From NCBI GenBank assembly GCA_023442465.1, contig JAEZZQ010000007.1, positions 186,001 through 250,000 of the forward strand: a stretch of DNA of 64,000 nucleotides, in the 5' to 3' direction. This document shows, in pieces, positions 27,949 to 36,728 of this stretch. The translations under genes were made by a program, and so were the position numbers. The notes beneath the pieces were generated by a model that saw nothing but the letters and a program-made list of their open reading frames with translations, was not told where the DNA came from and did not search any database. Position 1 is the stretch's first letter. Each line of letters begins with the position of its first letter. The stretch comes from Bacillota bacterium. Its GTDB lineage: Bacteria; Bacillota; Clostridia; Lachnospirales; Lachnospiraceae.

Positions 27949-27995
27949 TTCTTTTCCTCCCGATTAAAAATGGTTGCTTTTGATATTGTTATTTA

Positions 27996-28055
27996 ATCAT
28001 ATATTCCTTCTTCTATAAATGTCATGTTATGACTTCTATATGTCATTTTGTGACA
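27996..28055 (-). promoter_or_regulatory. Promoter with twin AraC-type sites upstream of the alpha-galactoside operon
   Basis: Two similar sites, TGTCATGTTATGAC (28020) and TGTCATTTTGTGACA (28041), start 21 bp apart, two helical turns. The proximal site overlaps a weak -35 (ATGACA on the minus strand, 28025-28020). An 18-nt spacer and TATGAT (28001-27996) follow. This is the usual layout for activation by an AraC-family dimer, and the gene for one is divergently encoded at 28155. Confidence 0.7.
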
Positions 28056-28154
28056 TTTATATTAATTATTCCATTTACTAAATCAGCTTATTAGATTACA
28101 ATAAAAGTATATTATCTGCATTTTTACTCGGTTTCTATGAATAAGGAGAAACGA

Positions 28155-28988
28155 ATGAACGAAATAAGAACTTATGATGAATGTTACTTTTTAAATTATA
28201 ACCAATGTAATGATCTGCAATTATATGAAATCGGAAAACAAAAATGCCCTCCTTCCTATTCTTTTGGCCCCGTTATGCGCGGGCACTATATTTTTCATTA
28301 TATTATGAAAGGAAAAGGCACTTTATTTTTAAATCATAAGCAATATACTTTATCTGCTCACCAAGGTTTTGTTATTCTGCCAAATGCTCTTGCCTACTAT
28401 GAAGCAGACGAAACAGACCCTTGGGACTATGTCTGGGTGCATCTGGATGGCCCTAAAACCGTAGAATTCTTTCAGCAGTCGGGTATGTCCATTGAGCAGC
28501 CGTTGTTTCTTCCCATAAGCCCTTCCGGCAGAATAGCATTTATTATGCAGGAGCTTTTGGAAAACAATAATCGAGAGTTATATTGTATAGGGAAGATTTA
28601 TGAATTATTTGATAATATTATCCATTATTCTGAGAATACCATACATACGCAGCACAATGTGAAATTGGCTTATATAAAGAAGATTATTAATTTTATTGAT
28701 ATAAAATACAGTGAGCCGATACATATGGATGATATTGCTTATGCCTGCGGGCTTGATCGAAGCTATATGACAAGGCTTTTTAAGGAAGCTACCGGAAGAA
28801 CTCCTCAGGATTATCTTATGTCATACCGTATGAAGTCAGCCTGTATGATGCTCGAAAAAGAAAATATATCCATTCAGAACATTGCTTATTCTGTGGGTTA
28901 TAGCGACTACTCTACTTTTTCAAAAGCTTTTAAGCGGTATATGGAAATATCTCCTAATGAATATCGCATGAAATATCAGGGGAAATAA
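28155..28988 (+). CDS. AraC-family transcriptional activator (cupin plus HTH)
   Basis: A 277-aa regulator; AAGGAG 6 nt before the ATG at 28155 fixes the start (the frame opens at 28137). The N-terminal AraC-type cupin (about 30-130: GHYIFHYIMKGKGTLFLN, QGFVILPNALAYYEAD) binds the sugar. The C-terminal pair of HTHs (about 180-275) has MDDIAYACGLDRSYMTRLFK and IQNIAYSVGYSDYSTFSKAF followed by SPNEYRMKY. It is divergent from the alpha-galactoside operon and so is its likely activator, in the style of RafR/MsmR regulators. The inducer is inferred from context. Confidence 0.92.
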   Translation: MNEIRTYDECYFLNYNQCNDLQLYEIGKQKCPPSYSFGPVMRGHYIFHYIMKGKGTLFLNHKQYTLSAHQGFVILPNALAYYEADETDPWDYVWVHLDGPKTVEFFQQSGMSIEQPLFLPISPSGRIAFIMQELLENNNRELYCIGKIYELFDNIIHYSENTIHTQHNVKLAYIKKIINFIDIKYSEPIHMDDIAYACGLDRSYMTRLFKEATGRTPQDYLMSYRMKSACMMLEKENISIQNIAYSVGYSDYSTFSKAFKRYMEISPNEYRMKYQGK

Positions 28989-29028
28989 ACTGTGATGGAA
29001 CAATATTTAAAAGCCGGAAGATTGTGAA

Positions 29029-29122
29029 AACAAAAGTGTTCTTCCTTCACTCTTACAGGCAAGTACTTCGACAGGATAGCTTTGTTTAGCTTGTGTAGCT
29101 GCATATTGTTGTACACAAAAAA
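29029..29122 (+). repeat. Intergenic repeat family, copy D (diverged)
   Basis: It begins AACAAAAGTGTTCTTC, continues through GTACTTCGACAGGATAGC, and includes TGTAGCTGCATATTGTTG, matching copy B in order and spacing with many changes. It ends at the A-tract of the terminator at 29117-29160, as the other copies do. Confidence 0.55.
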
Positions 29123-29160
29123 GCCCTACAATAGCAGTAATGCGATTGGAGGACTTTTTA
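29117..29160. terminator. Bidirectional terminator between the AraC gene and the AgrD-like gene
   Basis: Imperfect 16-bp stem, AAGCCCTACAATAGCA pairing with TGCGATTGGAGGACTT, loop GTAA. T-tracts lie on both sides (TTTTTA on plus, TTTTTT on minus). It serves the convergent genes ending at 28988 and 29252. Confidence 0.75.
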
Positions 29161-29251
29161 AAAGTCTTTATAACGAAAATGGAACCTGCTATCCGCAGGT
29201 CCCATCTATCTTAACCCCTTTACATGAAAAAGACACTTGCCTATAAAATTG

Positions 29252-29413
29252 CTATGCTTCTAAATCCTTGTTCATAAACTCTTTTTTAATACTATCGGGC
29301 ATTTCTACTTCGTGGGCTAAAACCGGTAAACTTTTTCCAACCGTATTTTTTACCGTATTGCATGCTAGGTCAACAACTTTTGATGCTATCATTTTTTCTG
29401 TTTTTTCTTTCAT
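29252..29413 (-). CDS. AgrD-like cyclic-peptide autoinducer precursor (candidate)
   Basis: A 53-aa peptide; AGGGG 8 nt before the ATG at 29413. The layout follows AgrD precursors. There is an N-terminal amphipathic helix (about 1-22, KTEKMIASKVVDLAC), a short central segment (about 24-33, VGKSLPVLAHE), and an acidic C-terminal tail with the conserved Pro (VEMPDSIKKEF). The position usually held by the ring-forming Cys appears to be Ser (GKSLPVL), which would give a lactone rather than a thiolactone, as reported for some staphylococcal and enterococcal peptides. It sits opposite an AgrC/AgrA-like pair. No agrB is in the window. Motif-based, moderate confidence. Confidence 0.6.
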   Translation of the reverse strand: MKEKTEKMIASKVVDLACNTVKNTVGKSLPVLAHEVEMPDSIKKEFMNKDLEA

Positions 29414-29635
29414 ACCTATAACCCCTTTCTCACACAATGAAGAATATGTTAACAACTATTGCCTATTATAATGAATTTTAATTTTTTTAGTTCACTTTTG
29501 CTACAAACGTTTGATTTTTTGCATTTTACGTCAAAATTATCCATTTTTTTCAAAATACCTTTACTCAATTATATGAAAATGATATGATTGTATATAGTAA
29601 AATCTATTATACTGGTTCTGTAGGGGAGACATTAC
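29414..29635. other. Divergent promoter region between the peptide gene and the AgrC-like gene
   Basis: This 222-bp AT-rich region must carry both promoters. A TATTAT box near 29608 could serve the kinase gene. I could not identify convincing LytTR direct repeats by eye. Nothing else was seen. Confidence 0.35.
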
Positions 29636-30979
29636 ATGAATGATAACTTATCATTTATTTTAATTTCATTGGTTAATTCTTTTCTGTTTATGATGGCAAT
29701 GACCAATCTCCTTTTATTCCCACCCCGATTAATGAATAAGATATTTGTATATTTTTATATCTTATTGTGCCAGCTCTTTTTTGCGCCACAACTTGGGCAA
29801 CATATTATTATATTTACAATTGGAGGCGCACTTTTAATTGTAGCTGCTTCAAATAAGCATTATATTATTAACTCTCTTTTTTCCTTGCTGGGGTACTTAT
29901 TAGCAATATTTATTAATTATGTAATATTTACTTTTTTAAACTTGATAGGTATAACTGTCTCTGATATTGCCGCCAATAATTATTACTACCTTTTCTTTAC
30001 AATTATTTATGCCGCTATAACCTGCACTGTTTCAAAGTTTATAGGGCAACATTTAAGGCTTCTATCTTCCCAGCACAAACTTATATTCTCCAAAGAAATA
30101 TTAACACTTTTTATATCAGAAGTTGTAGTTTGTATATCAATTTTTTCTTACAATATTATTCAAGGAGAACGAGAGGGTTATCCCTCCGAAGTTGTTTATT
30201 TTAATACAATACTTTTCGGTACCTTCTTCATTATTACCTTCATTATTTTCTTTTTCAGTCTCCGTATCATGTATAAGAACCAAGAACTTGAATTTATCCA
30301 GCAGCAGAAGCAATCTTTAGAGGAATACGTTAAAAAAATTGAAGATTTATACCAAGACACTCGTATTTTCAAGCACGATTACATTAATATACTTTCCACC
30401 ATGCAATATTATATTGATGACGATGACATCGATAATCTGAAGATATTTTTCAGAACAAAGATTCTTCCCAGCAGCGAAGCGTTAACAAACAAAGAATCTA
30501 TTATCGGCAAACTCAGTAACATCAAGGTTTTGGAACTGAAAAGCATTTTATATGCCAAACTGATTTCCGCCATGAATCAGAAGTTGAACATTACATTAGA
30601 AATTCAAGAGGAAATCAACTCCATATCCATGGATATGTTGGATTTGTCTACTGTAATAGGTGCTTTCATGGATAATGCGATTGAGGCTGCGAAGGCTTCC
30701 GAAGAGAAGAAGTTGCTCATTCTTCTCATCTACAATAAAGAATCCGTAACCATCGTCATTTCCAATTCTGCTCCGGTAATCGATATCAAGCTGGATGCTA
30801 TTTATGATAAGGATGTCACATACAAAGACGGGCATAGCGGACTCGGACTTTACAGCTCCAATAAAATCTTGGATAAGTACAGCAATGTCATCCACTCAAC
30901 CAATTATAACTATAATATTTTTACGCAAACGCTGGAAATATGTACGCAGCACAATACTGAAGAGGTGTATTCGACTTGA
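29636..30979 (+). CDS. AgrC-like GHKL sensor histidine kinase
   Basis: A 447-aa kinase. The N-terminal half (about 1-215) is a polytopic membrane sensor with six or seven hydrophobic segments and no extracellular domain, the AgrC/ComD-type layout. A coiled coil leads to the phospho-acceptor His in FKHDYINIL (about residue 247, H-x3-N pattern). The GHKL ATPase follows, with the N box in GAFMDNAIEAAK and G box in GHSGLGLYSSNKIL. Its likely ligand is a small peptide; the AgrD-like gene is divergently encoded next to it. The TGA stop overlaps the regulator start (TTGA), so the pair is translationally coupled. Confidence 0.9.
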   Translation: MNDNLSFILISLVNSFLFMMAMTNLLLFPPRLMNKIFVYFYILLCQLFFAPQLGQHIIIFTIGGALLIVAASNKHYIINSLFSLLGYLLAIFINYVIFTFLNLIGITVSDIAANNYYYLFFTIIYAAITCTVSKFIGQHLRLLSSQHKLIFSKEILTLFISEVVVCISIFSYNIIQGEREGYPSEVVYFNTILFGTFFIITFIIFFFSLRIMYKNQELEFIQQQKQSLEEYVKKIEDLYQDTRIFKHDYINILSTMQYYIDDDDIDNLKIFFRTKILPSSEALTNKESIIGKLSNIKVLELKSILYAKLISAMNQKLNITLEIQEEINSISMDMLDLSTVIGAFMDNAIEAAKASEEKKLLILLIYNKESVTIVISNSAPVIDIKLDAIYDKDVTYKDGHSGLGLYSSNKILDKYSNVIHSTNYNYNIFTQTLEICTQHNTEEVYST

Positions 30980-31737
30980 TTCCTATTTACTTATGTGAAG
31001 ATGATAAATTCCAATTAGAATTTTGGAAAAAAATAATAAATAATGCCATACTTATTAACGAGTGGGATATGAAAATAAAGGCAGCCACTGATGCTCCCTC
31101 CGATTTAATAAGCCTGCTAAATAAGGGCAAACCGGAAAATGCCGTTTATTTTCTGGATATCGACTTAAAAAGCAGCATGAATGGAATTGAGTTGGCTGCT
31201 GAGATCAGAAAATATGACCCGAGAGCCTTTATCATCTTCATTACCACCCATGAGGAAATGGCACTCAATACCTTTCAATACAAGGTCGAACCGCTGGGAT
31301 ATATTATAAAAGAAGCCCCTGATTTCAAGGACCAAATCAAGGACTGCCTTCAGAACGTTTGTGAAAAGTATCTTGTGCCCAACAATCCCGTAACGGATGT
31401 GTTGACCATCCGCATGGAAAGTAAGCTGTTAATTATTCCATATGATGAAATTTATTATATCGAGCCTTCCACCCAGTCGCATCGGGTACGGCTTCATAAG
31501 CACCATGAAATATTGGAATTCTCATCCTCTCTGACTGAGATTAAATCCAAGCTGGATAAACGGTTTATGATGTGCCACAAATCATTTATCGTAAACTGCA
31601 ACCATATTGCCAGAGTAGATAAGAAAACATATACTGTTCACTTTAGAAACGGTCATACATGTCCTTGCTCTGTCCGTTTGTGCAATCAATTGTGCGGTAA
31701 GCTCGACGAACTGACCAAATTTAGCTCTTTTTTATAA
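30976..31737 (+). CDS. AgrA/LytR-type response regulator (REC-LytTR)
   Basis: A 253-aa regulator starting at TTG 30976 (AGAGGTG 8 nt upstream), overlapping the kinase stop by 4 nt. The receiver domain (about 1-125) has acidic residues in CEDD, phospho-Asp in VYFLDIDLKSSMNGIELA (about residue 61), and Thr in IFITTHEEMA. The LytTR DNA-binding domain (about 145-245) has LIIPYDEIYYIEPSTQSHRV, MMCHKSFIVNCNHIARVDKK and FRNGHTCPCS. It should bind paired direct repeats at peptide-induced promoters. It ends 17 nt inside the convergent gene at 31721. Confidence 0.92.
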   Translation: MIPIYLCEDDKFQLEFWKKIINNAILINEWDMKIKAATDAPSDLISLLNKGKPENAVYFLDIDLKSSMNGIELAAEIRKYDPRAFIIFITTHEEMALNTFQYKVEPLGYIIKEAPDFKDQIKDCLQNVCEKYLVPNNPVTDVLTIRMESKLLIIPYDEIYYIEPSTQSHRVRLHKHHEILEFSSSLTEIKSKLDKRFMMCHKSFIVNCNHIARVDKKTYTVHFRNGHTCPCSVRLCNQLCGKLDELTKFSSFL

Positions 31738-32125
31738 ATTCCATACTGCACTTGGGACAACGAACCGCGATTTTCCCTTTGCCCTTGGGCACTCTAATTT
31801 TCTGCTTGCAACCGGGACATTTATAAATATGATGTGTCTTTCTCTGACTTATCATATTTTTTTGTTTCGTAAAAAATCTGCGAATTCCCATCGTATATTT
31901 TAAAAATGCCTGATTTTCCGCATAGCGTCGCGTATAGTTTCTGGAAAGCATACGGAAATATGAGTAAATCAGCGCTGCTAAAGCTATTCCGTATAGAACA
32001 TTCCACCTCGTAAATAGCGACACAATCATTGCCACCAAGGCTCCTGCAAGTAAAAATCTGTTTAGGGAATCCGCACCATAGGAACCGTATCTACCCTGCA
32101 TAAAGCGCATGAACTTTTCTCTCAC
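31721..32125 (-). CDS. Small membrane protein with C-terminal zinc ribbon
   Basis: A 134-aa protein; GTG start with GGAG 8 nt upstream. Two hydrophobic segments (about 23-58, FLLAGALVAMIVSLF and VLYGIALAALIYSYF) are followed by a basic linker and a zinc ribbon (YKCPGCKQKIRVPKG, then VRCPKCSMEF). It is probably an inner-membrane protein with the ribbon in the cytoplasm. Small proteins of this kind are common in Clostridia and have no assigned role. The 3' end overlaps the AgrA-like gene convergently by 17 nt. Confidence 0.75.
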   Translation of the reverse strand: MREKFMRFMQGRYGSYGADSLNRFLLAGALVAMIVSLFTRWNVLYGIALAALIYSYFRMLSRNYTRRYAENQAFLKYTMGIRRFFTKQKNMISQRKTHHIYKCPGCKQKIRVPKGKGKIAVRCPKCSMEFIKKS

Positions 32126-32241
32126 AATCGTTGCTCCAATCCATAATTTCCCGTTTTTTTGTAACCTTGATATTTATTCTAAAGATTATGCGCTAAAATG
32201 CAATAAAACGATTCACAAATTTTCATTAAAAAAGACTAAAC

Positions 32242-33054
32242 TCAAAACATCGCCACCTGGCTTAAGCCAAGTGCACAGGCAATAAGGTACAGAAGCAATA
32301 TATGAACGGGATAAAAGGCATAAAAGAGCCATTTAATATTCCAGCCTCTTTCTCCGTTATATTTATGTATGGGAATCAATACTAAGAAAGCCGTAATCTC
32401 GGTAGGCGACATTACGGTAAGAGTAGTACATCCCAGGCCTGCCGACAAAGTCTTCTTATTTCTAAAGAGGTACATAACCGCTACGGTAAGTACACCAAAG
32501 GCGCTGTAATCCGTCTGCATAACTATTGCCGCACTCATTCCGGCAACAAGAACGAGCACGTTCGCGACGGCTTTAAGAATCTTATTCCATTCTGTTCTCT
32601 CTTCTATAAATCGCAACCCTATCATAACGAGAAGTCCGAACAGCAAGGTAAAAAATACGTTCTGATATCCCCAATAGAAAAAGGTCCCTTTAAAGCCAAG
32701 ATCAAAGGGTATCTCAGAAATCAACGCGAACAGAAATAATCTGCTTGCATATTTTTTTACATTATGTGTATGTTCAAATCCCTCTATCAGCAGGAAACAG
32801 AAGATAGGAAATCCCAACCTGCCTACCAGCCGCAGTACGATATCGGAAATGTAGAGCGCCATATTCTGCTGCAGGAACATGGCTGCAGAACTCACGTCCA
32901 GGATGGAGCCCATACCCTCTTTTATCATCATTCTTTCCAATATAATTGCGCCCGTATGATCGATGAACATGGCAATAATCGCAATCAGTTTAATCGTACT
33001 TCCTGTAACTCCCTTTTTCTTAGGCATAATCTCCGCCGCAGCCGCATTATCCAT
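32242..33054 (-). CDS. TraX-family membrane protein
   Basis: A 270-aa protein with about 8 predicted helices and the TraX signature near the start, GSTIKLIAIIAMFIDHTGAI (about residues 17-36), then VLRLVGRLGFPIFCFLLIEG and a family-like SEIPFDLGF. In F plasmids TraX acetylates pilin; chromosomal clostridial homologues belong to the same acyltransferase-like family with unknown substrates. No conjugation genes are nearby, so it need not mark a mobile element. AGAGGAAG before the ATG. Transcribed alone. Confidence 0.9.
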   Translation of the reverse strand: MDNAAAAEIMPKKKGVTGSTIKLIAIIAMFIDHTGAIILERMMIKEGMGSILDVSSAAMFLQQNMALYISDIVLRLVGRLGFPIFCFLLIEGFEHTHNVKKYASRLFLFALISEIPFDLGFKGTFFYWGYQNVFFTLLFGLLVMIGLRFIEERTEWNKILKAVANVLVLVAGMSAAIVMQTDYSAFGVLTVAVMYLFRNKKTLSAGLGCTTLTVMSPTEITAFLVLIPIHKYNGERGWNIKWLFYAFYPVHILLLYLIACALGLSQVAMF

Positions 33055-33532
33055 AACTATTCTTCCTCTCCCTTAGTCCGTGTATTCTCATATGATACAG
33101 AACATTGCTATATACCAAATAATGATATAAATAACAATATATAGCATATAAATATTCATCCGATTTGTCAATCTTTTATCAATATTCCCGCTCTATCTTG
33201 CGGAGCCATCCCTCTCCCTTCAAATACTGTTTACAAAAAAGATATGGCGCACATACGAGAAGAACTCGATACAATATGGCTGCTGCGGATTAAATTTATG
33301 TAGAAAACAATATTGTAATGAAATTATAAAATAAATATGCTATATATAAAGATAGAAAGTAAGGAAACTATATAAAAAACGTCGCAGTTAATCATGCGGC
33401 TGTTTTACAAAGAAATTCTATAAGTGAGCTTGGAAACAAGCTTAAAGACTTCATAGATAACGGTTCATTATCTGAAGCATGAAATTTCTTTAGACCATTT
33501 ATATGGTAATCGAGTAATGAAGGTAATTATAG
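33055..33532. other. Intergenic region with a possible gene remnant
   Basis: 478 bp between divergent genes. It is AT-rich with palindromic stretches near 33100-33150 (TATATA-type repeats). At 33363-33482 an open frame without a start codon reads NVAVNHAAVLQRNSISELGN and then KLKDFIDNGSLSEA before a stop. The composition is protein-like, so it may be a decayed fragment. No RNA gene was recognised. Confidence 0.35.
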
Positions 33533-34120
33533 ATGAAAATATTGAATTTAACTTGCAAGAGAACAAATTGTTATCTGCTTGAAGCAAATTGTGGTTGGAT
33601 AATGGTTGATACTGATTTTCCGGATACTCTTCATAGGTTAGTATCCTTATTGAAACAGCATGATATCAAAATAAGCGATATAAAATATTTACTTGTAACA
33701 CATTTCCACCCGGATCATGCGGGTATTGTACAAGACCTAAAGAATTCAGGGGTAAGATTGGTTATACTCGAATGTCAGGTTTCTTTTATAGAAAAATTAA
33801 ATTACTTTTTCAAAAAGAACCATAAAATTAATTTTACTGATATTACTTTAGATGATAATGCTGTAATTTCTAATAATGAAAGCAGAAAGTTTCTCAGTAG
33901 TGTTGGAATAGATGGTGAGATAATCCAGACGCCTGGTCATACCGAGGATAGCATAACTCTGATTATTGATGGATATTGTGCATTTACAGGTGACCTTCCG
34001 GAATTTGCTCTAATGGAAGCCTATAATGACCAGGTAGTTAGAGATAGTTGGAAGTTAATAAAAGATTACAAAGTAACAAAAATTTATCCAGCCCATGGTA
34101 ATTCATATACTATAATTTAA
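33533..34120 (+). CDS. Metallo-beta-lactamase-fold hydrolase
   Basis: A 195-aa cytoplasmic metallohydrolase; GAAGGT site before the ATG. The metal-binding motif THFHPDHAG (about residues 57-65) supplies His-x-His-x-Asp-His. Further ligands are His in TPGHTEDS (about 133) and Asp in AFTGDLP (about 150). The late His is in YPAHGNS (about 189). It is short for the family, close to small glyoxalase II-like or GloB-type hydrolases. The substrate cannot be named. Codon usage is more AT-rich than that of its neighbours, and it stands alone between unrelated genes. Confidence 0.88.
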   Translation: MKILNLTCKRTNCYLLEANCGWIMVDTDFPDTLHRLVSLLKQHDIKISDIKYLLVTHFHPDHAGIVQDLKNSGVRLVILECQVSFIEKLNYFFKKNHKINFTDITLDDNAVISNNESRKFLSSVGIDGEIIQTPGHTEDSITLIIDGYCAFTGDLPEFALMEAYNDQVVRDSWKLIKDYKVTKIYPAHGNSYTII

Positions 34121-34145
34121 TACACAATTTTCTTAGAATAAGACA

Positions 34146-34172
34146 TAAGGGAACTTTTTAGGAGTTCCCTTA
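34146..34172. terminator. Hairpin between convergent genes, possible terminator
   Basis: Perfect 10-bp stem TAAGGGAACT/AGTTCCCTTA, placed between the convergent hydrolase and lyxose isomerase genes. No good T-tract follows on either strand, so termination strength is uncertain. Confidence 0.45.
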
Positions 34173-34239
34173 AAAATAATATATTATTAACACTGTTCCT
34201 TAACATAGCCTTAATTTAATATAACTATCCTTTGTCCCT

Positions 34240-34920
34240 TTACCTCTCTTCCGGATATTCGGTGCAAAGAAGCCTGTAAGGAGGCTCATCTTCTTCAATT
34301 GCGGGGAACCGTCCCATTTCTTCGTAAAAGCGGTTATCCGAGGTATCATCATTACACATGGAAACTTCTCCGATCAGTACATCTCCCGTTCCTTTTTTCA
34401 CATCGAAATCATGATATTGATGGGGCCATAGAGTAATGCTTTCACCCGGACGCAGCTCCACTCCCGTTCCTGCCTTCACATAATAAGACCTCCCGTCGGA
34501 ATTAACCAATACATCGCTGTCGTCAAAGGTTCCGTCTCCCTTATCATTATATACATGTATAATCAGTGTTCCGCCGCCCCTGTTAATGATGTCCTCACTT
34601 TTGGTCCAGTGGAAGTGCATGGGGGAATGCTGACCCTCTTTCAGCATCAATAATTTTTCCGCATAAACTTTTTTATATTTTTTATTTTTTTGATTTCCGT
34701 TTCTTAAGGTAATGAGCGCAAAGCCTACCTTTTCCCAATTGCCCAATCCATAATCCGTAATATCCCATCCCAGCATATTATCTCTAATTTCATCGTACTG
34801 CTCCCCCTTATCCGCCCACGCTTCCGGTGTCCAGCCACAAAATGGGGGCAGTTCAAAGCCATGTTTATTAATTAACTTTTCCATATATTTAATACTATTA
34901 TTAATTTCAGACCGTTTCAT
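34240..34920 (-). CDS. D-lyxose ketol-isomerase
   Basis: A 226-aa cupin isomerase that converts D-lyxose to D-xylulose; family members also act on D-mannose. Metal-binding residues are visible: two His in MHFHWTKSEDI (about residues 101-111) with the following Glu, and His in LWPHQYHDFDV (about 165). The N-terminal FCGWTPEAWADKG and the C-terminal RFYEEMGRFPAIEEDEPPYR fit the family. GGAGG 9 nt before the ATG lies within the end of the chemoreceptor gene, which it overlaps by 14 nt. Together with the RbsABC transporter upstream, it suggests uptake of D-lyxose or a related pentose. Confidence 0.9.
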   Translation of the reverse strand: MKRSEINNSIKYMEKLINKHGFELPPFCGWTPEAWADKGEQYDEIRDNMLGWDITDYGLGNWEKVGFALITLRNGNQKNKKYKKVYAEKLLMLKEGQHSPMHFHWTKSEDIINRGGGTLIIHVYNDKGDGTFDDSDVLVNSDGRSYYVKAGTGVELRPGESITLWPHQYHDFDVKKGTGDVLIGEVSMCNDDTSDNRFYEEMGRFPAIEEDEPPYRLLCTEYPEER

Positions 34921-36634
34921 TTTCTTTTTCCTCCATCGAATGAAAATATGATATGTTGTCAGAAAGCTGTTGGGAGAGCCCGAATATTTCCTTTGTCAAA
35001 TCGACCATTCGATTTACCGAATTCTCCATATCGATAGACACCTTTAATGTATGCTCCGAATATCCGGCATTTTTATCGGATTCCTGAAGCAGAAGGGCCA
35101 TATCCCCGCCAAGACATTCTTTTGTACCGTTTATCTCGTCTATATCGCTTACCAGCGCCTTTGCATTTTGTTCCAATACCATGATATTCTTTTCCAGCTC
35201 TTCAAAAATAGCTTTGGTACTGTTTACACCTCTTACTTGATTCTCCATTGCACGGTTCACGTCTTCCATAACCTGAACCGAGGTCTGAGTCTCGTGAATC
35301 AGATTCATGACAATTTGCTCTATCTTTTTTGCCGAAACCGTGGACTGGTCAGCTAAGGATTTAATTTGCGCCGCAACCACCGCAAAGCCCTTGCCCAATT
35401 CTCCTGCCCTCGCCGCTTCTATGCTGGCATTTAACGACAGTAGGTTTGTTTCTTCCGAAATATTTGCAATCAATGTTGTCGCCTCTTTAATTTCATGCGC
35501 GGATTGATTGGTAATATTCGTTTGGCTGGAAATAGTGTTTATGGAGAGCAAGGAATCTTTTGTTATCGCTTCCAATTCATTTAAAATAGCTCTCGTCTCT
35601 TTTCCCAGCTCGAAGTTTTTTTCGGATAAAGTTCCAATAGTTTCTATACTGTTCAGAGAACTGTCGATATGCCGATTCATTTCACGCATACTTTCATCCG
35701 CATTCTGTATCGTATTTACCTGAGCGTCAGCCGACTTTTGTATATCCCGGCTGGAAGAGAGCACCTTGTTTGCCGTACCTTTCGTGGCATCGGAAGCTTC
35801 CTGCATTTTGTCCGATACCTTATGAAGAATATTTGCTTTTTCCTTGATGGAAGAAATCACCTCCATCATTTTTTCCTGCAATTTCTGAGTATCCTTGGAT
35901 AAATCACCGATTTCATCCTTTCGGTTTCTAATAAGTGTTGTCTTCAGCTCCAATTCCCCATTGGATAAGCGGTTAAGACAATCTCTGGCTTTCGTCAAAT
36001 CCCTCAGCGTAGATTTTACAAACACGATGGAAAGGAGGCAGAAAAAGACGAGTATGGCGGCTATCATTCCCATGTTCGCATAAATCGCTGTCCGAACGAG
36101 AGCCTGCATGCGCTCTACACCGCGCACAGCAACCAATGCTCCTGCCACTTCTCCCGATTCCGGCTGTACAATTGGTATCGCGCACGCATGATATTGCTTT
36201 CCTGCTATTTCTACTTTCTTTGCAAAGACTTCTTTCTCTCCCTCATATACGAGGCCAATCATCTGCTTTACATTCTCAAAATTATCCAGCCTGTTTCCCG
36301 CCCCGTCCTTCATGGACGTAACAATGGGGTCCTCACCAAAGTAAAATATAATATCAATGCCCGTCCTATCCTTCAGGCTGTCTAGTAAAGCCGCAGAATC
36401 AGAGACGTTATAATTCATTCCCCTCCAGACATTTCCGTCCTCTTTCAAAGCATAGTCCCCATACCCCTGTGTGCTGTAAAGATTAGATGCAGAAACTGCA
36501 ACCGTCCTTAGTCCCTCTTCGATTTCCTGATACAAGCCTTTGGAAAATTGTATCTGGCTGATGAGCAATGAAAATATGCTCGTCACTACAATCGGCACTA
36601 TAGATAATGTTAGAATTTTCCCTCTCATTTTCAT
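34907..36634 (-). CDS. Methyl-accepting chemotaxis protein (pentose locus)
   Basis: A 575-aa receptor. TM1 is near residues 7-27 (ILTLSIVPIVVTSIFSLLIS). The periplasmic part (about 30-185) is a single-Cache-like domain (GIDIIFYFGEDPIVTSMKDG, YHACAIPIVQPESGEVAGAL). TM2 is near 186-206, then HAMP and the signalling domain with tip SEETNLLSLNASIEAARAGE (about residue 410). It lies between the rbsB-like gene and the lyxose isomerase gene in one operon, so the taxis ligand is likely the transported sugar, sensed directly or through the binding protein. A terminator precedes it. Confidence 0.93.
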   Translation of the reverse strand: MKMRGKILTLSIVPIVVTSIFSLLISQIQFSKGLYQEIEEGLRTVAVSASNLYSTQGYGDYALKEDGNVWRGMNYNVSDSAALLDSLKDRTGIDIIFYFGEDPIVTSMKDGAGNRLDNFENVKQMIGLVYEGEKEVFAKKVEIAGKQYHACAIPIVQPESGEVAGALVAVRGVERMQALVRTAIYANMGMIAAILVFFCLLSIVFVKSTLRDLTKARDCLNRLSNGELELKTTLIRNRKDEIGDLSKDTQKLQEKMMEVISSIKEKANILHKVSDKMQEASDATKGTANKVLSSSRDIQKSADAQVNTIQNADESMREMNRHIDSSLNSIETIGTLSEKNFELGKETRAILNELEAITKDSLLSINTISSQTNITNQSAHEIKEATTLIANISEETNLLSLNASIEAARAGELGKGFAVVAAQIKSLADQSTVSAKKIEQIVMNLIHETQTSVQVMEDVNRAMENQVRGVNSTKAIFEELEKNIMVLEQNAKALVSDIDEINGTKECLGGDMALLLQESDKNAGYSEHTLKVSIDMENSVNRMVDLTKEIFGLSQQLSDNISYFHSMEEKENETV

Positions 36635-36664
36635 TAGAAATCACCTTTTGTTTCTCTGATTGAA

Positions 36665-36698
36665 AATACGGGCTATCCCCATATGAGATAACCCGTAT
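36665..36698 (-). terminator. Intra-operon terminator after the rbsB-like gene
   Basis: Stem of about 12 bp, AATACGGGCTATC pairing with GATAACCCGTAT, followed on the minus strand by TTTTCA. It probably attenuates transcription into the chemoreceptor gene. Confidence 0.82.
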
Positions 36699-36728
36699 CC
36701 ATTTCATTGCGCTTTTATATTGAAAAAA

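Noticed and set aside
32242..33054. TraX as a sign of an integrative conjugative element
   Set aside because: No relaxase, coupling protein, integrase or type IV secretion genes are in the surrounding 60 kb, and chromosomal TraX-family genes are common in Clostridia.
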